In this document: in pieces, positions 55,101 through 61,437 of the stretch
Layout of the letters: each line of letters begins with the position of its first letter
Position numbering within the stretch: the first letter of the stretch is position 1
NCBI RefSeq assembly: GCF_000372465.1
Contig: NZ_AQUZ01000039.1
Location: 1-64,000 of the forward strand
Direction: 5' to 3'
DNA length: 64,000 bases
DNA from: Kribbella catacumbae DSM 19601
GTDB lineage: Bacteria; Actinomycetota; Actinomycetes; Propionibacteriales; Kribbellaceae
The notes under the pieces: generated by a model
What the model was told of the DNA's origin: nothing
Databases searched by the model: none
Seen by the model: the letters and a program-made list of their open reading frames with translations, nothing else
Made by a program: the position numbers and the translations under genes

Positions 55101-56760
55101 CGGTAACCTCAGCGGCCGCATCGAGCACGCCGACACCAGCGGCGGTGGTCTTGGCGAAGGCGGTCTGCTTGCTCAGATTGCCGCGCAGGTCGTAAGCGAA
55201 GTCGGTCAACTCGACCTGCGACTTATCCTGACCGCTGGCCCAAGCCGCCAATACCGCCTCGGTCAGCTCCTCCGGCGGCGTCATGCCACCAACGGTGAAC
55301 CTAGCGCCGGTGTATCGCACCGTCTGGGTGAGCAGACCAACGGCCGGTGCGGTCGTGCCGTAACGGTTCTCGCTGACTGCCCCCTCCGCACTGACCGTGA
55401 ACCGCAGACGTGCCTGGCTGTCGTAGGCGAAGCGGGTCGTCACCGGATTGCCGGCAGTCTGCTGGTCACCGCCGTCCGGGTCAGGGATCCCGAAGCGGGT
55501 CTCGGTGACGACCTGATTGCGCTGGTCGAAGGTCCGGATGATCGTGTTGCCGAACGGGTCGCGTTCGAGCCGCCGGTTTCCCTGGACGTCGTACTCATAC
55601 GCGGTCCCGTTGCCTTTAGCATCGATGACCCGCTTCACGCTGTCGTCGGGGTGATACTCAAACTGAGTCGATAGCCTCGCCGCACCCGCGACTGGCGGCG
55701 GAGACTTGATCTCAAGCAGCCGCTGTGAACCGTCGCAGACATACGTCCACACCTGGGCAGACCCACCGACATCGAAGCTGATGTCGGTCTCCAGTCTGCC
55801 GTTAGCCGGTGGTCTATATGTGAACGTTTGTGTGCCATTCGCGTCCACCACCGTCTTGACCTTGCCCGACTCGTAGGCGAAGGTTGCGACCGAGCCATCA
55901 CTTTGGGTGATACTGACGACGCGGTTGCTGCCGATCTCATAGGCATAGTCGGTGATGTAGAACTTGTTGTCCGACGTCTCCGTCGGAGTCAACTCGGTAC
56001 GCACCGACAGCAGCCGGCCGGTAGCTGTGTCGTAGGCATAGTCGACCTGCTTGACCGCGGTCCCAGGCACATTGGTGGCACGACCGGAGGCATCAACGGT
56101 CAGAGCGATCGTGTCGACCCGCTTCAGCCGGGTCAGATTGGCATTCCCAGGAAGAGTTTCGTACACCAGCACCAACTTCTGGCCGGTGGCCAGATCAGTG
56201 ACGCCTGTCAGTCGGCCTGACTCATATTGGAAGGTCGTCTTGTTACCACTGAGGTCCTGCTGACTCGCCAGCTTGCCCGTAGCAACCGCGTACCTCTCCT
56301 CCAGCCGGCTCGACCCATCGGTCCAGACCCATTGCTGGGAACTCTGCTCGTGAACGAGTCCGTCGTGCGCACCGCCACCTTCGGTACTGGCGTACCGCGA
56401 ACCATTCCAGCTGTACACCGTCTCGTGACCGTCGCCATCAGTCCGGGTCACCGTACTGCCCGCGGCTCCGTTCGTCCCCGCCAGCACGACAGTTCGCTCG
56501 CCGTCCCAGCGCCAGCCATCCCCGTCACCATCGCTCTGCGCACCCAAAGAGTTGTAGGTCCGCAAATGCGACAAACCAAGGCCGCGTCCCGAGAGATGCT
56601 CATCGCCGGCCTGCAGCACAAGGTTGCCGGTCGCAACATTCACATAACACCGGCCCCCGGCCTGCCCAAGAGAACTCTGCCCCAGGACGGCCGCGCCACC
56701 GAGAATATTCGGGCTCGCATTGAACAAACCAAGTCCACTACCAGCAACGATCGCAACCAT
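43186..56760 (-). CDS. Giant YD-repeat (RHS) protein with Ig-like, LysM and toxin-like tip (rhs2)
   Basis: A 4524-aa paralogue of rhs1 with the same domain order: YD repeats, an Ig-like block (about 833-1217, for example 'TRLTYSAVSGLPEGLSVNSA'), more YD repeats, LysM (about 3787-3843, HVASAGDTLAGIAQLYFGD), a Gly-rich hydrophobic stretch (about 3883-3970) and the conserved 'GWLFHDESRDWSTIVRQAL' (about 4037). After this the tip is unrelated to that of rhs1. It has a Pro-rich linker, a basic Lys/Arg stretch (RRRSRGSKSHKAKGKDKSGR) followed by acidic HDEDEDE, and an end of 'EKRIGRKLTGDEKRRVHDFI', which resembles helical C-termini of polymorphic toxins. The start at 56760 has GGAG upstream and shares the 5' region with rhs1. 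A tatA-like gene lies 113 bp upstream in the same direction. The tip DNA is AT-richer than the body. Confidence 0.9.
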   Translation of the reverse strand: MVAIVAGSGLGLFNASPNILGGAAVLGQSSLGQAGGRCYVNVATGNLVLQAGDEHLSGRGLGLSHLRTYNSLGAQSDGDGDGWRWDGERTVVLAGTNGAAGSTVTRTDGDGHETVYSWNGSRYASTEGGGAHDGLVHEQSSQQWVWTDGSSRLEERYAVATGKLASQQDLSGNKTTFQYESGRLTGVTDLATGQKLVLVYETLPGNANLTRLKRVDTIALTVDASGRATNVPGTAVKQVDYAYDTATGRLLSVRTELTPTETSDNKFYITDYAYEIGSNRVVSITQSDGSVATFAYESGKVKTVVDANGTQTFTYRPPANGRLETDISFDVGGSAQVWTYVCDGSQRLLEIKSPPPVAGAARLSTQFEYHPDDSVKRVIDAKGNGTAYEYDVQGNRRLERDPFGNTIIRTFDQRNQVVTETRFGIPDPDGGDQQTAGNPVTTRFAYDSQARLRFTVSAEGAVSENRYGTTAPAVGLLTQTVRYTGARFTVGGMTPPEELTEAVLAAWASGQDKSQVELTDFAYDLRGNLSKQTAFAKTTAAGVGVLDAAAEVTEYIYDAHGDLLETVVGRGAGRTRRTIVSSVVRDGLGRVTQATNAGGNSSTAYDDANSKIQLTTAAGLVDSRRFDNRGRLVEVTQSGSGASRTDKNVYDEAGRLRMAEDPQGGREFIFYDAADRARFTVDVTGAVTGLEYDANGRVIVQTQYRNVANTSTWYDAGTNTVTKNSLTLGTTNVDVVVDTVHDRVTRYAYDSSNRRTTVTDAVGTVSTTGYDGRSLVTQQQTGGRVSRFFYDRDDRQVGVVDPLGYLTEYKYGAAGRLSETIRYNKRSPAAANVADPVWGGATSLTAVGGRLFEYLLPAFDPDGDDLVYSKIGTWPGWLTLDTTTGSAILKGTVPTTLTSYSVIVKADDQRTRTANRTVTITVVNTPPTWTTLPNSTAPRGKAGYSLILPAATDIEPPAGQLVYSLRSPLPAGLAFSAADRRISGTPTAAGVSTLTARVTDQQGLFAEQSFTVTVTNNGPTWTAVPTQPAEFQVPFKRPDGSPVTVPPATDPDEQPLTYSVVSKPAWMQFDPNTRVLSGTPTAVRLDSVELRAEDSLGRTVTVAFSVDVKFPVIGISGNNRPPTSAKAVPIVMTAGSLLSYALPPAVDPEGTRLTYSAVSGLPEGLSVNSATGVITGTTAAVGRHQVVIRTTDSGGQSSDRAVPLEVKKAAPRSVAPLASEPVEDVLAAWRPTDASGLRSYLYYDGQGAVVGSVDERGFLTETVYNAETNTQQDLRYRNAVTVLPTDTLASLKAKAGSGKVTTTVEFDDLGRVSRLIATDGTVTRNEYDNAGRLVREVLAVGAGEQRAGRTRLNAFGEATGALGGEGDATLPVDPTQPVIDAAIASRGARYEYDKRGRRAKAINPTNDATLSFYDGEDRLTHTINAEREVAETNYDANGQVSSVRRYATRITAQNMAILTGGPAAQLAGKLPAIDTVEDQLTTYEYDRRGLLTKLTDAEGFITNRTYNQFGQLETETRTISTGLGGTRSVTTRFDYDLRGELLSQTADVGGISLNQRTSYDGQGRPVRSVNGTGHAASTAYLDGGRTIEVTDPLGRRTRLEHDSLGRILRRTDPSQQLTRYDYDDSTQAESATSPENVRVTTRKNRHGEVAEVEDGVGGTTKYQYNKDGQLLKVIDATGATIRENTYDASGRLEASKDGRGMLVRLSYDAADRVRERKVESESNVTTAYLFNALGQTATVTEGKGTSAELITSYDYDRNGRLLEVVVDPGGLKLSTKYSYDGFAAVTIQHGTVDSPAQQVMTYEFDNLGRKTKQIDAPSTVLGTGAPGTRDLTTQYRYDAAGRLSRVIGVDGNSAWTVYDAAGQVTHAINAEGEVSQNTYDLNGRLIKTRRYLNRLGAATLAGLGDIAGPMVPAANANDQRSILAYDKDGRLRFTVTAVTDTGWAIGENRFDANSNVIETRRYDQLLPEDRIAALDTTASPGLSVAEVNAELTALGYGGEETLTLIQRTRFAYHANNRLRFTVDALGAVSENVYDPMGALVATVQFAAKPTLTTYTQNAISAAVDRLNPGNRVTRFAYDTQGRLRFTLRVAASDGQGKATQHLVSEQAYDALGRPTQTTQYLTPVGALTDYKPSTIATAITPNAEDRRQVSVYDIVGRQAYSVRVLTAGPQGKHQVTRTEYDALGRVTQRTAYALEMELSGFSKATLDAAVAANKTNKDRTTTFVYDLLGRQRFVVGADGSLSETAYDMLGRADEKRRYFLRLDASTPRTEAALVERRGSRALGDGATRGERYTYDKVGRLLTSTDAKGLTETNAYNGLGDRTNHTDKNGAVCTYAYDRLGRVFRKINPAAEVFAQLPDQRPSIQIVALEDVTYHDAFGNLCKTVERANTVDARTTDFGYDTLGRLTSTALPGYFADPAAAGADPLSVGKVHKDEAAGRFRRTVELGYDVFGSVVRTQTRTGLATNQFEYKTYDRLGRVKHDVDALNHVVAFAYTTFDEQGDVTRHGVTITGTPPNGSHWTEAEIAGKLGTDPKARVITTKYDNAGRKREVKLPPASYYHSDRLQRKNAPQPPLVTDRATTRYFYNAFDQVRHEAVKLDATSWQDTWRYFDAMGREVRTVDTLKHHTTKGYDPLGNLDRVVEYKEPGQQGSDSTNEPGANDSDSDRITAFSYNVLDQQTSVRRLGARYSEFDNDRYVEVNNARDVVSTLQSFTYDGLGRVLTQTDGTGAVTRLRYNSLGQVDQITEPPRLTAASGAVDPFRNPVTATPVTVLTLDGFGNVRTQMRTNGGGAGEHLFLQPAYDHAGNLTTTTDPKGNVSHQQVDYAGRVVKEVQPVSVAQGDQFTYSHNLERRYVYDAAGRQTHTLDVFLEGTQAKQSGVCTLFNAFGEVTEERKVWGLAAQTPADLSKAAVALYSYDNAGHVFDKTSSDGKTRFRYNLAGQVTRQEQLGKNPDSNETATRLTETGYDELGCGVIRRLPTFSALVDNAPTRVTPLVMQDDHDRWGNVESRVEGRFVRNDNGLVLGQSSTTRYEYNADNRPTIQRLPPTTVTNLGGSIHTADLRHELRYDLIGRLVEEVDISSLPATPQVFVVQRRRSRRYDSAGQMMSETDGTLITTRYAYDAHGNRVGVQNALGIVQVDLFDKNGNVAGHGVLRQAGNVVYNGGLGQTPIVRAFNAYQYDQANRRIGSGERLQEDGTGPFVQSFTKLDERGFARINSHAGRVTTCEYDIVGNKTRENDANDQARTWVYDADPDPADPTQAVQHIFRFGRLLSSTVGGNRTTGYEYDDFGEVKRENYPVAAFTNSFRNHDYHENGLLKRVNEVMAKGTPGAGGEDDYVATNEETLYDYTALGQLAKEKFTRTGEHDVKRFVNLELLWVYEVQPLSPIGRTTITSYDALGRISTLSSTPANDPVTANKRSSVALTYGYDELGNRRKVSATFTPPGSTAPEQSRDRWHVYDAEGRMKVVEGGITGAINRSTGTKITYDQVGRRLTAEKFLSTGGGQTPSGRTIGWINYREERYDYDDRNFLIGVSQRINKREYSATGTVPPDLPANGSSPWKNSEIRHVAGSGVIVQTDVYAAIQSNGPQAVDVTNPQLDTVIGRFYLPSGELIRQITTNHTGHAPNSTSDHYAYDPAGILRSYSYRQDAVPGNSQKPAFTNTYSYEYFMEFGGYKEKKITVSSSMPDLRTGETTFKYDGGGRLRGQSITLGGGVTRRRSFTYDIDDHVLTNDEATVNPNGDDRSGKQDFSYARGRLVSVVGSETINSGPPALKIAEFTNVFTPISASYPAPTVAGHVASAGDTLAGIAQLYFGDSSLWHLIAEANSIANGPTEPLPDTELGKTYRIPNVVGNIHNNANTFRPYNVGNIIGDSTPYPRRPLPPKPSYLFLKQFVVYAVKTLVAALVTAAIIYVGGPGGAVAAIAGGVGQASGEMAGQVVANWLGLQDGYDYRAVAAAGITGAITGGAGYLAPGKGLSDRVARASSRWMGAFAGDLVAGRKRQPADDAFDLGFGIASAIWQPYLTSGDGYFQWDGAVNPMLRSALNPANGWLFHDESRDWSTIVRQALNAPGKVAIGAGIAWSRDQLEQAVKKYRLEQASKKVAEAHRVTASQVKLLPETGEVGVYVPRLDMVVYTDSAGREFAYWNGQRLPLFFALKARASEGHVVVHMDLLTDDNSSRGTRNPQQSGNQPPETKPLAYEPRPPADAPHPVFDGISLPDLPVLDEAYRSVITQAGSADLPVTNFEVPAKSISEMLESAERQIASGSAGASMMPTSAVQLRYEDGAYQLPEQFIFVHGKAPVDEVAIGIRGKTVDMDWYGAHDAKLRREWDDWAKRNPQLAEAARAQWGYDPEGAAEAWSEFSRADHNKAWDRRRAEVDRNHRLMDGHAQIGNAIGRVIIEVAPFGDYAEDAVDLIESLREGGPIGILSDGDDPFDIPFGRRRSRGSKSHKAKGKDKSGRRQHDEDEDEGIPRKNTKQNIEFDRAMTEVEKRIGRKLTGDEKRRVHDFITGQQVPSRDIVDHAMALLGL

Positions 56761-56873
56761 GCAGGACCAGCTCCACTTCGACAGTCTTCGAGAGTTGAGA
56801 AAAGAGAGGGCACGCCAATTGCGCCGGTAAGCGCTTCGGGCGAGAGGCAAGCCCGATGTGTGTTAGAGAAACC

Positions 56874-57134
56874 TCAGTCAGAGACGTGCGTGATTGATGG
56901 GTCGCGCAGCTGAGTCGGCAGGCTTTCCGAGGCAGTCGTCAGGGAACTGGTCACTTGCTCGGCCAGCTCGTTGGCCTGCCGGCGGCGCGGAAGAACCTCT
57001 TTGTCCCAGACCTTCTTCGACCTGGCCAACTGCTTCACCAAGCCCGGCAGCTTGGCTGAGCCGAAGAGCAGCAAGACGATGGCGAGGAGGACCAGCCATT
57101 CCCCGCCCTGCGGCATCCCCAGAATCGGAATCAC
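56874..57134 (-). CDS. TatA/TatE-like twin-arginine translocase component
   Basis: An 86-aa protein with one N-terminal membrane helix (GGEWLVLLAIVLLLF), the Phe-Gly hinge in LFGSAKLPGLV, and an amphipathic helix rich in Lys/Arg (KQLARSKKVWDKEV) followed by a polar tail. This is the TatA fold, which forms the pore for folded Tat substrates. I prefer the GTG at 57134, seven bases after GGAGGGG; a GTG two codons earlier (57140) is too close to it. Main tatAC genes are not in this window, so this is probably an accessory copy. A Tat substrate is encoded at 57932 and rhs2 lies directly downstream. Confidence 0.85.
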   Translation of the reverse strand: MIPILGMPQGGEWLVLLAIVLLLFGSAKLPGLVKQLARSKKVWDKEVLPRRRQANELAEQVTSSLTTASESLPTQLRDPSITHVSD

Positions 57135-57272
57135 GCGCACTCCCCTCCCATAGGTCCGACATCAGATGCATCGACTGTGAGATAGCTTCGAATGTGCTGC
57201 TGGGCATCCGCTGGGAACGATCCGGATACATCGCCCGACTTCCCAGGCAGGCAGAGCTCACGGATGGAGCGA

Positions 57273-57644
57273 CTACGGGGAGACTGGGGCCAAGCAGAGG
57301 ACGAACGACTGGCTGCCGGACTTCTGCCAGTAGAGGTCCGACGTCCCCTTGAACTCGCTGCAAGTACTGAAGGTTGCCTCGGCCTGGCTCTTGTCCTTCA
57401 CCTTGCCGACAACCTTGTACCGCGCTTCCGAGTTGCCACAGTCGACCTGCTGAAGGCCGTTCGATCCGGTCTCCTTGACGCAGTCCCCGACATCGGTGTT
57501 CGAAGCGTTGTTCCGGGCGAAGTAGAACACCGTGCCGAAGATCAGCGCGATGATCGCCAGGCCGACGATATTCGTGATCTTCTGCTTCCGGGTCAGCTTG
57601 GCGCGGCCGCCTGCTGTTGGGGTCATCGATTCTTCCGAGGCCAC
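57273..57644 (-). CDS. LppU/SCO3897-like membrane-anchored protein
   Basis: A 123-aa protein with a short cytoplasmic part (MTPTAGGRAKLTRKQK), one membrane helix (IVGLAIIALIFGTVFYFA) and an extracellular domain with four Cys (DVGDCVKETG, LQQVDCGNSEARYKVVGKV, FSTCSEFKGTSDLYWQ, FVLCLAP). The pattern fits small actinobacterial proteins grouped as LppU/SCO3897, whose function is unknown. It starts at GTG with AAGGAGAA upstream. It lies on the same strand as tatA and rhs2. Confidence 0.75.
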   Translation of the reverse strand: MASEESMTPTAGGRAKLTRKQKITNIVGLAIIALIFGTVFYFARNNASNTDVGDCVKETGSNGLQQVDCGNSEARYKVVGKVKDKSQAEATFSTCSEFKGTSDLYWQKSGSQSFVLCLAPVSP

Positions 57645-57931
57645 AAGATTCTCCTTGATCGGGTTGACAGTTCCTCACCCGACATCCCGCCAGATCGCGG
57701 TTTGGGTCCGATGAGAGAAAGCTGTGTCTCGCCCCCCACCGGACGCAGTACCAGGGGCTTCCCAGCGAACGCCCACCGGGTACGGCGAAGCTGGGCTCAG
57801 CCGTAGGTTCGGCCGCCCTGACCGGGCGATGAGCATCCAGCCGAACCCTCACCAGATCGCCCCCGCCCGCACGACTGGCCAACGGCAACGTGCTGGCGAC
57901 CGGGGCCGGATTGTCAAGGAAAGGTCGGCAC
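57645..57931. other. Divergent intergenic region
   Basis: About 290 bp between the LppU-like gene (minus) and the DUF4185 gene (plus); it should hold both promoters. No repeat or small gene was seen. Confidence 0.4.
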
Positions 57932-59026
57932 ATGGAGCTGAGGCGGAGGGCTTTCCTCGCAACGGTGGCTGGAGTCGGAGTCGCTGTAGCGGCTCCAGGA
58001 TTGGCACGCGCGCAGGGCGCAGCCGTCTGGAGGAAACGCCTCACCGGGGCAGATCTGGACACCGCTGCGCGATGGCAGGTGGCCGGGACCGAGCTCGGTA
58101 TCCCCTACACGCTTGAGAACGGTTCGATCGGCTACCTGTTCGGCAACACGTTCAGCGCAGCCAGGCCCGAAACAAACCAGGACTGGCGATCAGCGGTCAT
58201 GCTGCGATCGAAGATCCACCCAGCGACGACCGGAGGGTTGGTCTTCGACAAAGCCTCCGGAGTCCGCAGCAACGGCCTGGCCCCCGCCATCTTCCACAGC
58301 GGACAGAACGGGCTCGGCATCGACGGAGTCTGGGAGGTATCCGCGATTCCGAACGACGGGATCACCTTCCCGAACGGCCGCCAACTGATTTCCTACACGA
58401 GTGTCGAGCACCGGACCCCGGGCCCGCGGAACTCACTGTGGAAGACGAACTACGCGGGCCTGGCCTACTCCGACAACGGCAAGGACTTCGTCCGCACCAA
58501 CCTCAAATGGTGGAACAACGCGAACAACGACGACCCCTTCCAGGTGTGGACGATGCAGCGCGACGGCAACTGGGTCTATGTCTTCTCCGTACCCGCCGGG
58601 CGCCAGCACGGCGCGATGATGCTGCGTCGAGTCCGCTGGGACCGGATGCTCTTCCCTGCCGAGTACGAAGGCTGGGGTTGGAACGGCCGCAACTGGGGCT
58701 GGAGTCGACCCTGCACACCTATCCTGACCGGCCGATTCGGCGAACCATCGGTCCGCCGGCTCAGCGACGGGGCCTGGGTCATGTCCTACCTGAACGCCGC
58801 CACGAACAAGATCGTCACCCGTACGGCGGCCGGCCCAACTCGGGCGTGGTCCGCGGAGAAGGTCCAGGTCACGTGGGCACAAGAGTCAGGCCTGTACGGC
58901 GGATTCATCCACCCCTGGTCCACCTCGCAACCGAACGACCTTCACCTCTTGGTCTCGACCTGGAGACGCAACCCCACTGGCCGGACCACGGCGTACCACG
59001 TGAGCCAGTACGCCGGAACTGTATAG
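57932..59026 (+). CDS. Tat-exported DUF4185 protein (possible GH183-type glycosidase)
   Basis: A 364-aa protein. The start at 57932 follows GGAAAGG and gives a classic Tat signal, with the basic LRRRAFLATV followed by a hydrophobic run and an Ala-rich cleavage site before QGAAVWRKRL. The mature part has the features of DUF4185 proteins: 'LGIPYTLENGSIGYLFGNTF', 'FHSGQNGLGIDGVWEVSAIP', 'NYAGLAYSDNGKDFV' and 'ESGLYGGFIHPWST', a five-bladed propeller-like fold. From memory, members of this family have been shown to cleave D-arabinan and are listed as GH183; whether this protein does so is inference. It is followed 38 bp later by an RTX-type gene. Confidence 0.8.
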   Translation: MELRRRAFLATVAGVGVAVAAPGLARAQGAAVWRKRLTGADLDTAARWQVAGTELGIPYTLENGSIGYLFGNTFSAARPETNQDWRSAVMLRSKIHPATTGGLVFDKASGVRSNGLAPAIFHSGQNGLGIDGVWEVSAIPNDGITFPNGRQLISYTSVEHRTPGPRNSLWKTNYAGLAYSDNGKDFVRTNLKWWNNANNDDPFQVWTMQRDGNWVYVFSVPAGRQHGAMMLRRVRWDRMLFPAEYEGWGWNGRNWGWSRPCTPILTGRFGEPSVRRLSDGAWVMSYLNAATNKIVTRTAAGPTRAWSAEKVQVTWAQESGLYGGFIHPWSTSQPNDLHLLVSTWRRNPTGRTTAYHVSQYAGTV

Positions 59027-59064
59027 CACCAGGAAGTCCACCCAACGGACAAGGGAGAGAGCGG

Positions 59065-60336
59065 ATGCAAGATTTCAGGGGCGATCCACCGATACGCCGG
59101 ACAGCCCGCTGGCGCAGGTCGTTGCGTATAGCAACGGGCATGGCGCTGGTGACGCCAGCCACATTCGCTGCGGTCGGAGGTTTGGGCGGAGCCGCTTACG
59201 CCGTGACAAGCGTCGAGGCCAACCCAAACCTCGGAGAGCTAACAGTGAAAGCCCAGGCTGGCCGGGTAAACAACATCTCGGTCACGCAGAAGGAGGACCG
59301 GCTGATTGTTCACGACACCCGCGACACAGTGGCGGCTTCGCCGACCTGTACCACAATCGATGCACAAACCGTGGCCTGCCCGTCACGAGGCATCTTCCAC
59401 GTCATCATCGACGCCGGCGATCTGAACGACCAGGTCACCTTCGACGCGGCCGATGAGTTCGAGGCGCTGACTGGCACGCTGCTTGGTGGTCCGGGCGACG
59501 ATGTCCTCGCTCTCGGACCAAGTGCGACTACCGGGCACCTGTTCGGTGGCCAGGGCAACGATCTACTGAAGGGCGGGAAGTCGAATGACTTCCTCGACGG
59601 TGGCGAAGGCGCGGACGAGTTCTCCGGAGGCGGAGGCACAGACTTCGCCGACTACAGCAACCGGGATGCACCGGTCGTTGTGAAAATCGACGACACCGCA
59701 AACGACGGCAAGTCCGGCGAAGGTGACAACGTGCACACCGACGTGGAGAACGTGATCGGCGGTTTGTCCGACGACGTACTGGTGGGAAGCCGCAGCAACA
59801 ACAACCTGAATGGTGGACCTGGGCGCGACCAGCTGTTCGGCGAACTCGGTGACGACGCACTGACCGGCGGACTCGGCGACGATTCCCTCAACGGCGGCCC
59901 GGGTAGTGACGACCTGTTCGGGGCGGAGGGCGACGACTCTCTCGAGGGCGGGAGCGGTACGGACTCCGACTTCTTCGAGGGTGGCGATGGAGCCGACACG
60001 GTCTCGTACTCCAATCGGCCCGATGACATCGTTGCCGACAACAACGGACAGTTCGACGACGGCGGCAATGCCGGAAACGAAAGGGACAACGTCCGCCCAA
60101 CTGTGGAATCAATCCGCGGCGGCGCCGGCAACGACAAACTGAGCATCACCGCACCCGGCAGTGCCCTGGTGCGCAACGTGCTCAGCGGCGACCGGGGCAA
60201 CGACCGCCTCGTCGTCCGCGACGGCGGACCACGCGACATCGCCGAGGGCGGCCCAGGTACGAACAGCTGCGTCATCGACCCTGATGACAAGGCAACTGAC
60301 TGCCAGCTGGGAGGCACCGCTCTACGTCATCCGTAA
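59065..60336 (+). CDS. Secreted RTX-type calcium-binding repeat protein
   Basis: A 423-aa protein, start at 59065 after GGGAGAGA. A long N-terminal signal (RRTARWRRSLRIATGMALVT and on to GGAAYAVTS) suggests export. A non-repetitive domain of about 110 residues with two Cys (PTCTTIDAQTVACPS) is followed by about ten glycine-rich nonapeptides of the G-G-x-G-x-D-x-L type ('GGPGDDVLALG', 'GGQGNDLLKGGKSNDFLDGG', 'GGLGDDSLNGGPGSDDLFGA'). These fold as Ca-binding parallel beta-rolls. No enzymatic or toxin domain is visible. It probably forms an extracellular structural or adhesive protein. A second, incomplete member lies at 63648-64000. Confidence 0.9.
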   Translation: MQDFRGDPPIRRTARWRRSLRIATGMALVTPATFAAVGGLGGAAYAVTSVEANPNLGELTVKAQAGRVNNISVTQKEDRLIVHDTRDTVAASPTCTTIDAQTVACPSRGIFHVIIDAGDLNDQVTFDAADEFEALTGTLLGGPGDDVLALGPSATTGHLFGGQGNDLLKGGKSNDFLDGGEGADEFSGGGGTDFADYSNRDAPVVVKIDDTANDGKSGEGDNVHTDVENVIGGLSDDVLVGSRSNNNLNGGPGRDQLFGELGDDALTGGLGDDSLNGGPGSDDLFGAEGDDSLEGGSGTDSDFFEGGDGADTVSYSNRPDDIVADNNGQFDDGGNAGNERDNVRPTVESIRGGAGNDKLSITAPGSALVRNVLSGDRGNDRLVVRDGGPRDIAEGGPGTNSCVIDPDDKATDCQLGGTALRHP

Positions 60337-60357
60337 CTCCAGCCTCAACACCTAACG

Positions 60358-60394
60358 CTGGCCGGTCCTGAGCCTAAAGCCCAGGACCGGCCAG
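60358..60394 (+). terminator. Strong hairpin terminator after the RTX-type gene
   Basis: CTGGCCGGTCCTG (60358-60370) pairs perfectly with CAGGACCGGCCAG (60382-60394) over an 11-base loop. There is no long T-run, which is common for actinobacterial terminators. Confidence 0.8.
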
Positions 60395-60489
60395 TAACCT
60401 TCCCTATTCTCACGGGGGAACCATGTTCAGACGCTCGCTCCGAATCTCCGCCTGGTCGCATGGCAAGGCGTTGGCATTCAGGAGATGCG

Positions 60490-60987
60490 TTGAGTAACGT
60501 CATCCGCCCCCGGCCGGCAATCAACGTCTACGCCGCCGGTGGGTTGGTATTCGTTGCTCTAGGCACAGTAGAGGCCGTCACAGCCGTCCTCCTGCCTGAG
60601 GTCGCCACCTGGATCCGCTACCACGCACTCAGCTTCATCGCCATCGGCGCCCTGTGGACGATACTCGCGGCCCGAGTGGGAAGTCTCAGCGAGCCTCGCC
60701 ATCTCCTCGGTGCCGGACAGCAGGCAGTCGCACGCATCGTCGACGTTCGATGGTCGCGTGCGCGCACCAGACTCCGCGGCGTTGTCACCCATCGACTCTG
60801 CAGGCTCGAGCTGGAGATCTATTGCCCAGGACAACCGCTCTATCGGATCCGGGTCTACCGCAATCTGCCCGCGACCCTCTATCGCCAAGACCTACGCGGT
60901 CATGCTCTCGATGCGCGGGTAGTCCCGGACGAGCCGCGACAGGTCGCATTGAACTGGAGTGCCGTTATCGAAGCCTTACGTTCCTGA
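60490..60987 (+). CDS. Small membrane protein of unknown function
   Basis: A 165-aa protein. I prefer the TTG at 60490, which has GGAG five bases upstream; an ATG at 60460 is in frame but has no ribosome-binding site. Two hydrophobic helices lie near the N-terminus (AAGGLVFVALGTVEAVTAVL; YHALSFIAIGALWTILAA). A soluble C-terminal domain of about 90 residues follows ('QQAVARIVDVRWSRARTRLR', 'LELEIYCPGQPLYRIRVYRN'), ending in a basic tail. The C-terminal domain has an all-beta look like small OB- or SH3-type domains. I do not recognise the family. Confidence 0.65.
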   Translation: MSNVIRPRPAINVYAAGGLVFVALGTVEAVTAVLLPEVATWIRYHALSFIAIGALWTILAARVGSLSEPRHLLGAGQQAVARIVDVRWSRARTRLRGVVTHRLCRLELEIYCPGQPLYRIRVYRNLPATLYRQDLRGHALDARVVPDEPRQVALNWSAVIEALRS

Positions 60988-61383
60988 CTGCTTGGCAGAC
61001 CAGAACAACGTGTCGACGGACCAGCGGGTGGGACCTGCGACGGCGATCAGGAAGAAGGTCCAGCAGAACAAGGCTGCCAGCTCGCCCCCGTTCGCAGTCG
61101 GGACGAGAGCATCCGGCTGATGGACCACGAAGTAGGCGTATGCCATGGAGCCTGAGCAGACCAGCGCCGCTCCGCGCGTGCCCAGCCCGACGGCCACCAG
61201 CACGCCGCCCACGAACTGGATCAGCGCTGCCCACCACCCTGGCCACAAACCGACTTCCACTGCTGCCCCGGTACCACGAACTCCACCGAGCACACCGGTC
61301 AGTGACGTCAAGCCATGCAGGGCAAACAGAACACCCACAACCACCCTGAACACAGCAAACACCGGCTCACGAAGCTGACTCAC
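60976..61383 (-). CDS. DoxX-family membrane protein
   Basis: A 135-aa protein with four membrane helices: 'FAVFRVVVGVLFALHGLTSL', 'WAALIQFVGGVLVAVGLGTR', 'AALVCSGSMAYAYFVVHQP' and 'LAALFCWTFFLIAVAGP'. The R-x-x-x-G-x-x-F/L-x-x-x-G start and the H-G motif are typical of DoxX/DoxD proteins, often linked to thiol or redox homeostasis. The GTG at 61383 follows a perfect AGGAGGT. It is the last gene of an apparent minus-strand operon with three proline-tail micropeptides. It overlaps the end of the convergent gene at 60987 by 12 bases. Confidence 0.88.
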   Translation of the reverse strand: MSQLREPVFAVFRVVVGVLFALHGLTSLTGVLGGVRGTGAAVEVGLWPGWWAALIQFVGGVLVAVGLGTRGAALVCSGSMAYAYFVVHQPDALVPTANGGELAALFCWTFFLIAVAGPTRWSVDTLFWSAKQSGT

Positions 61384-61437
61384 GAATAGACCTCCTAGAG
61401 ACGAAAGTTGGCTGGCCAAAAGGCCTGAGGCCAAGGC

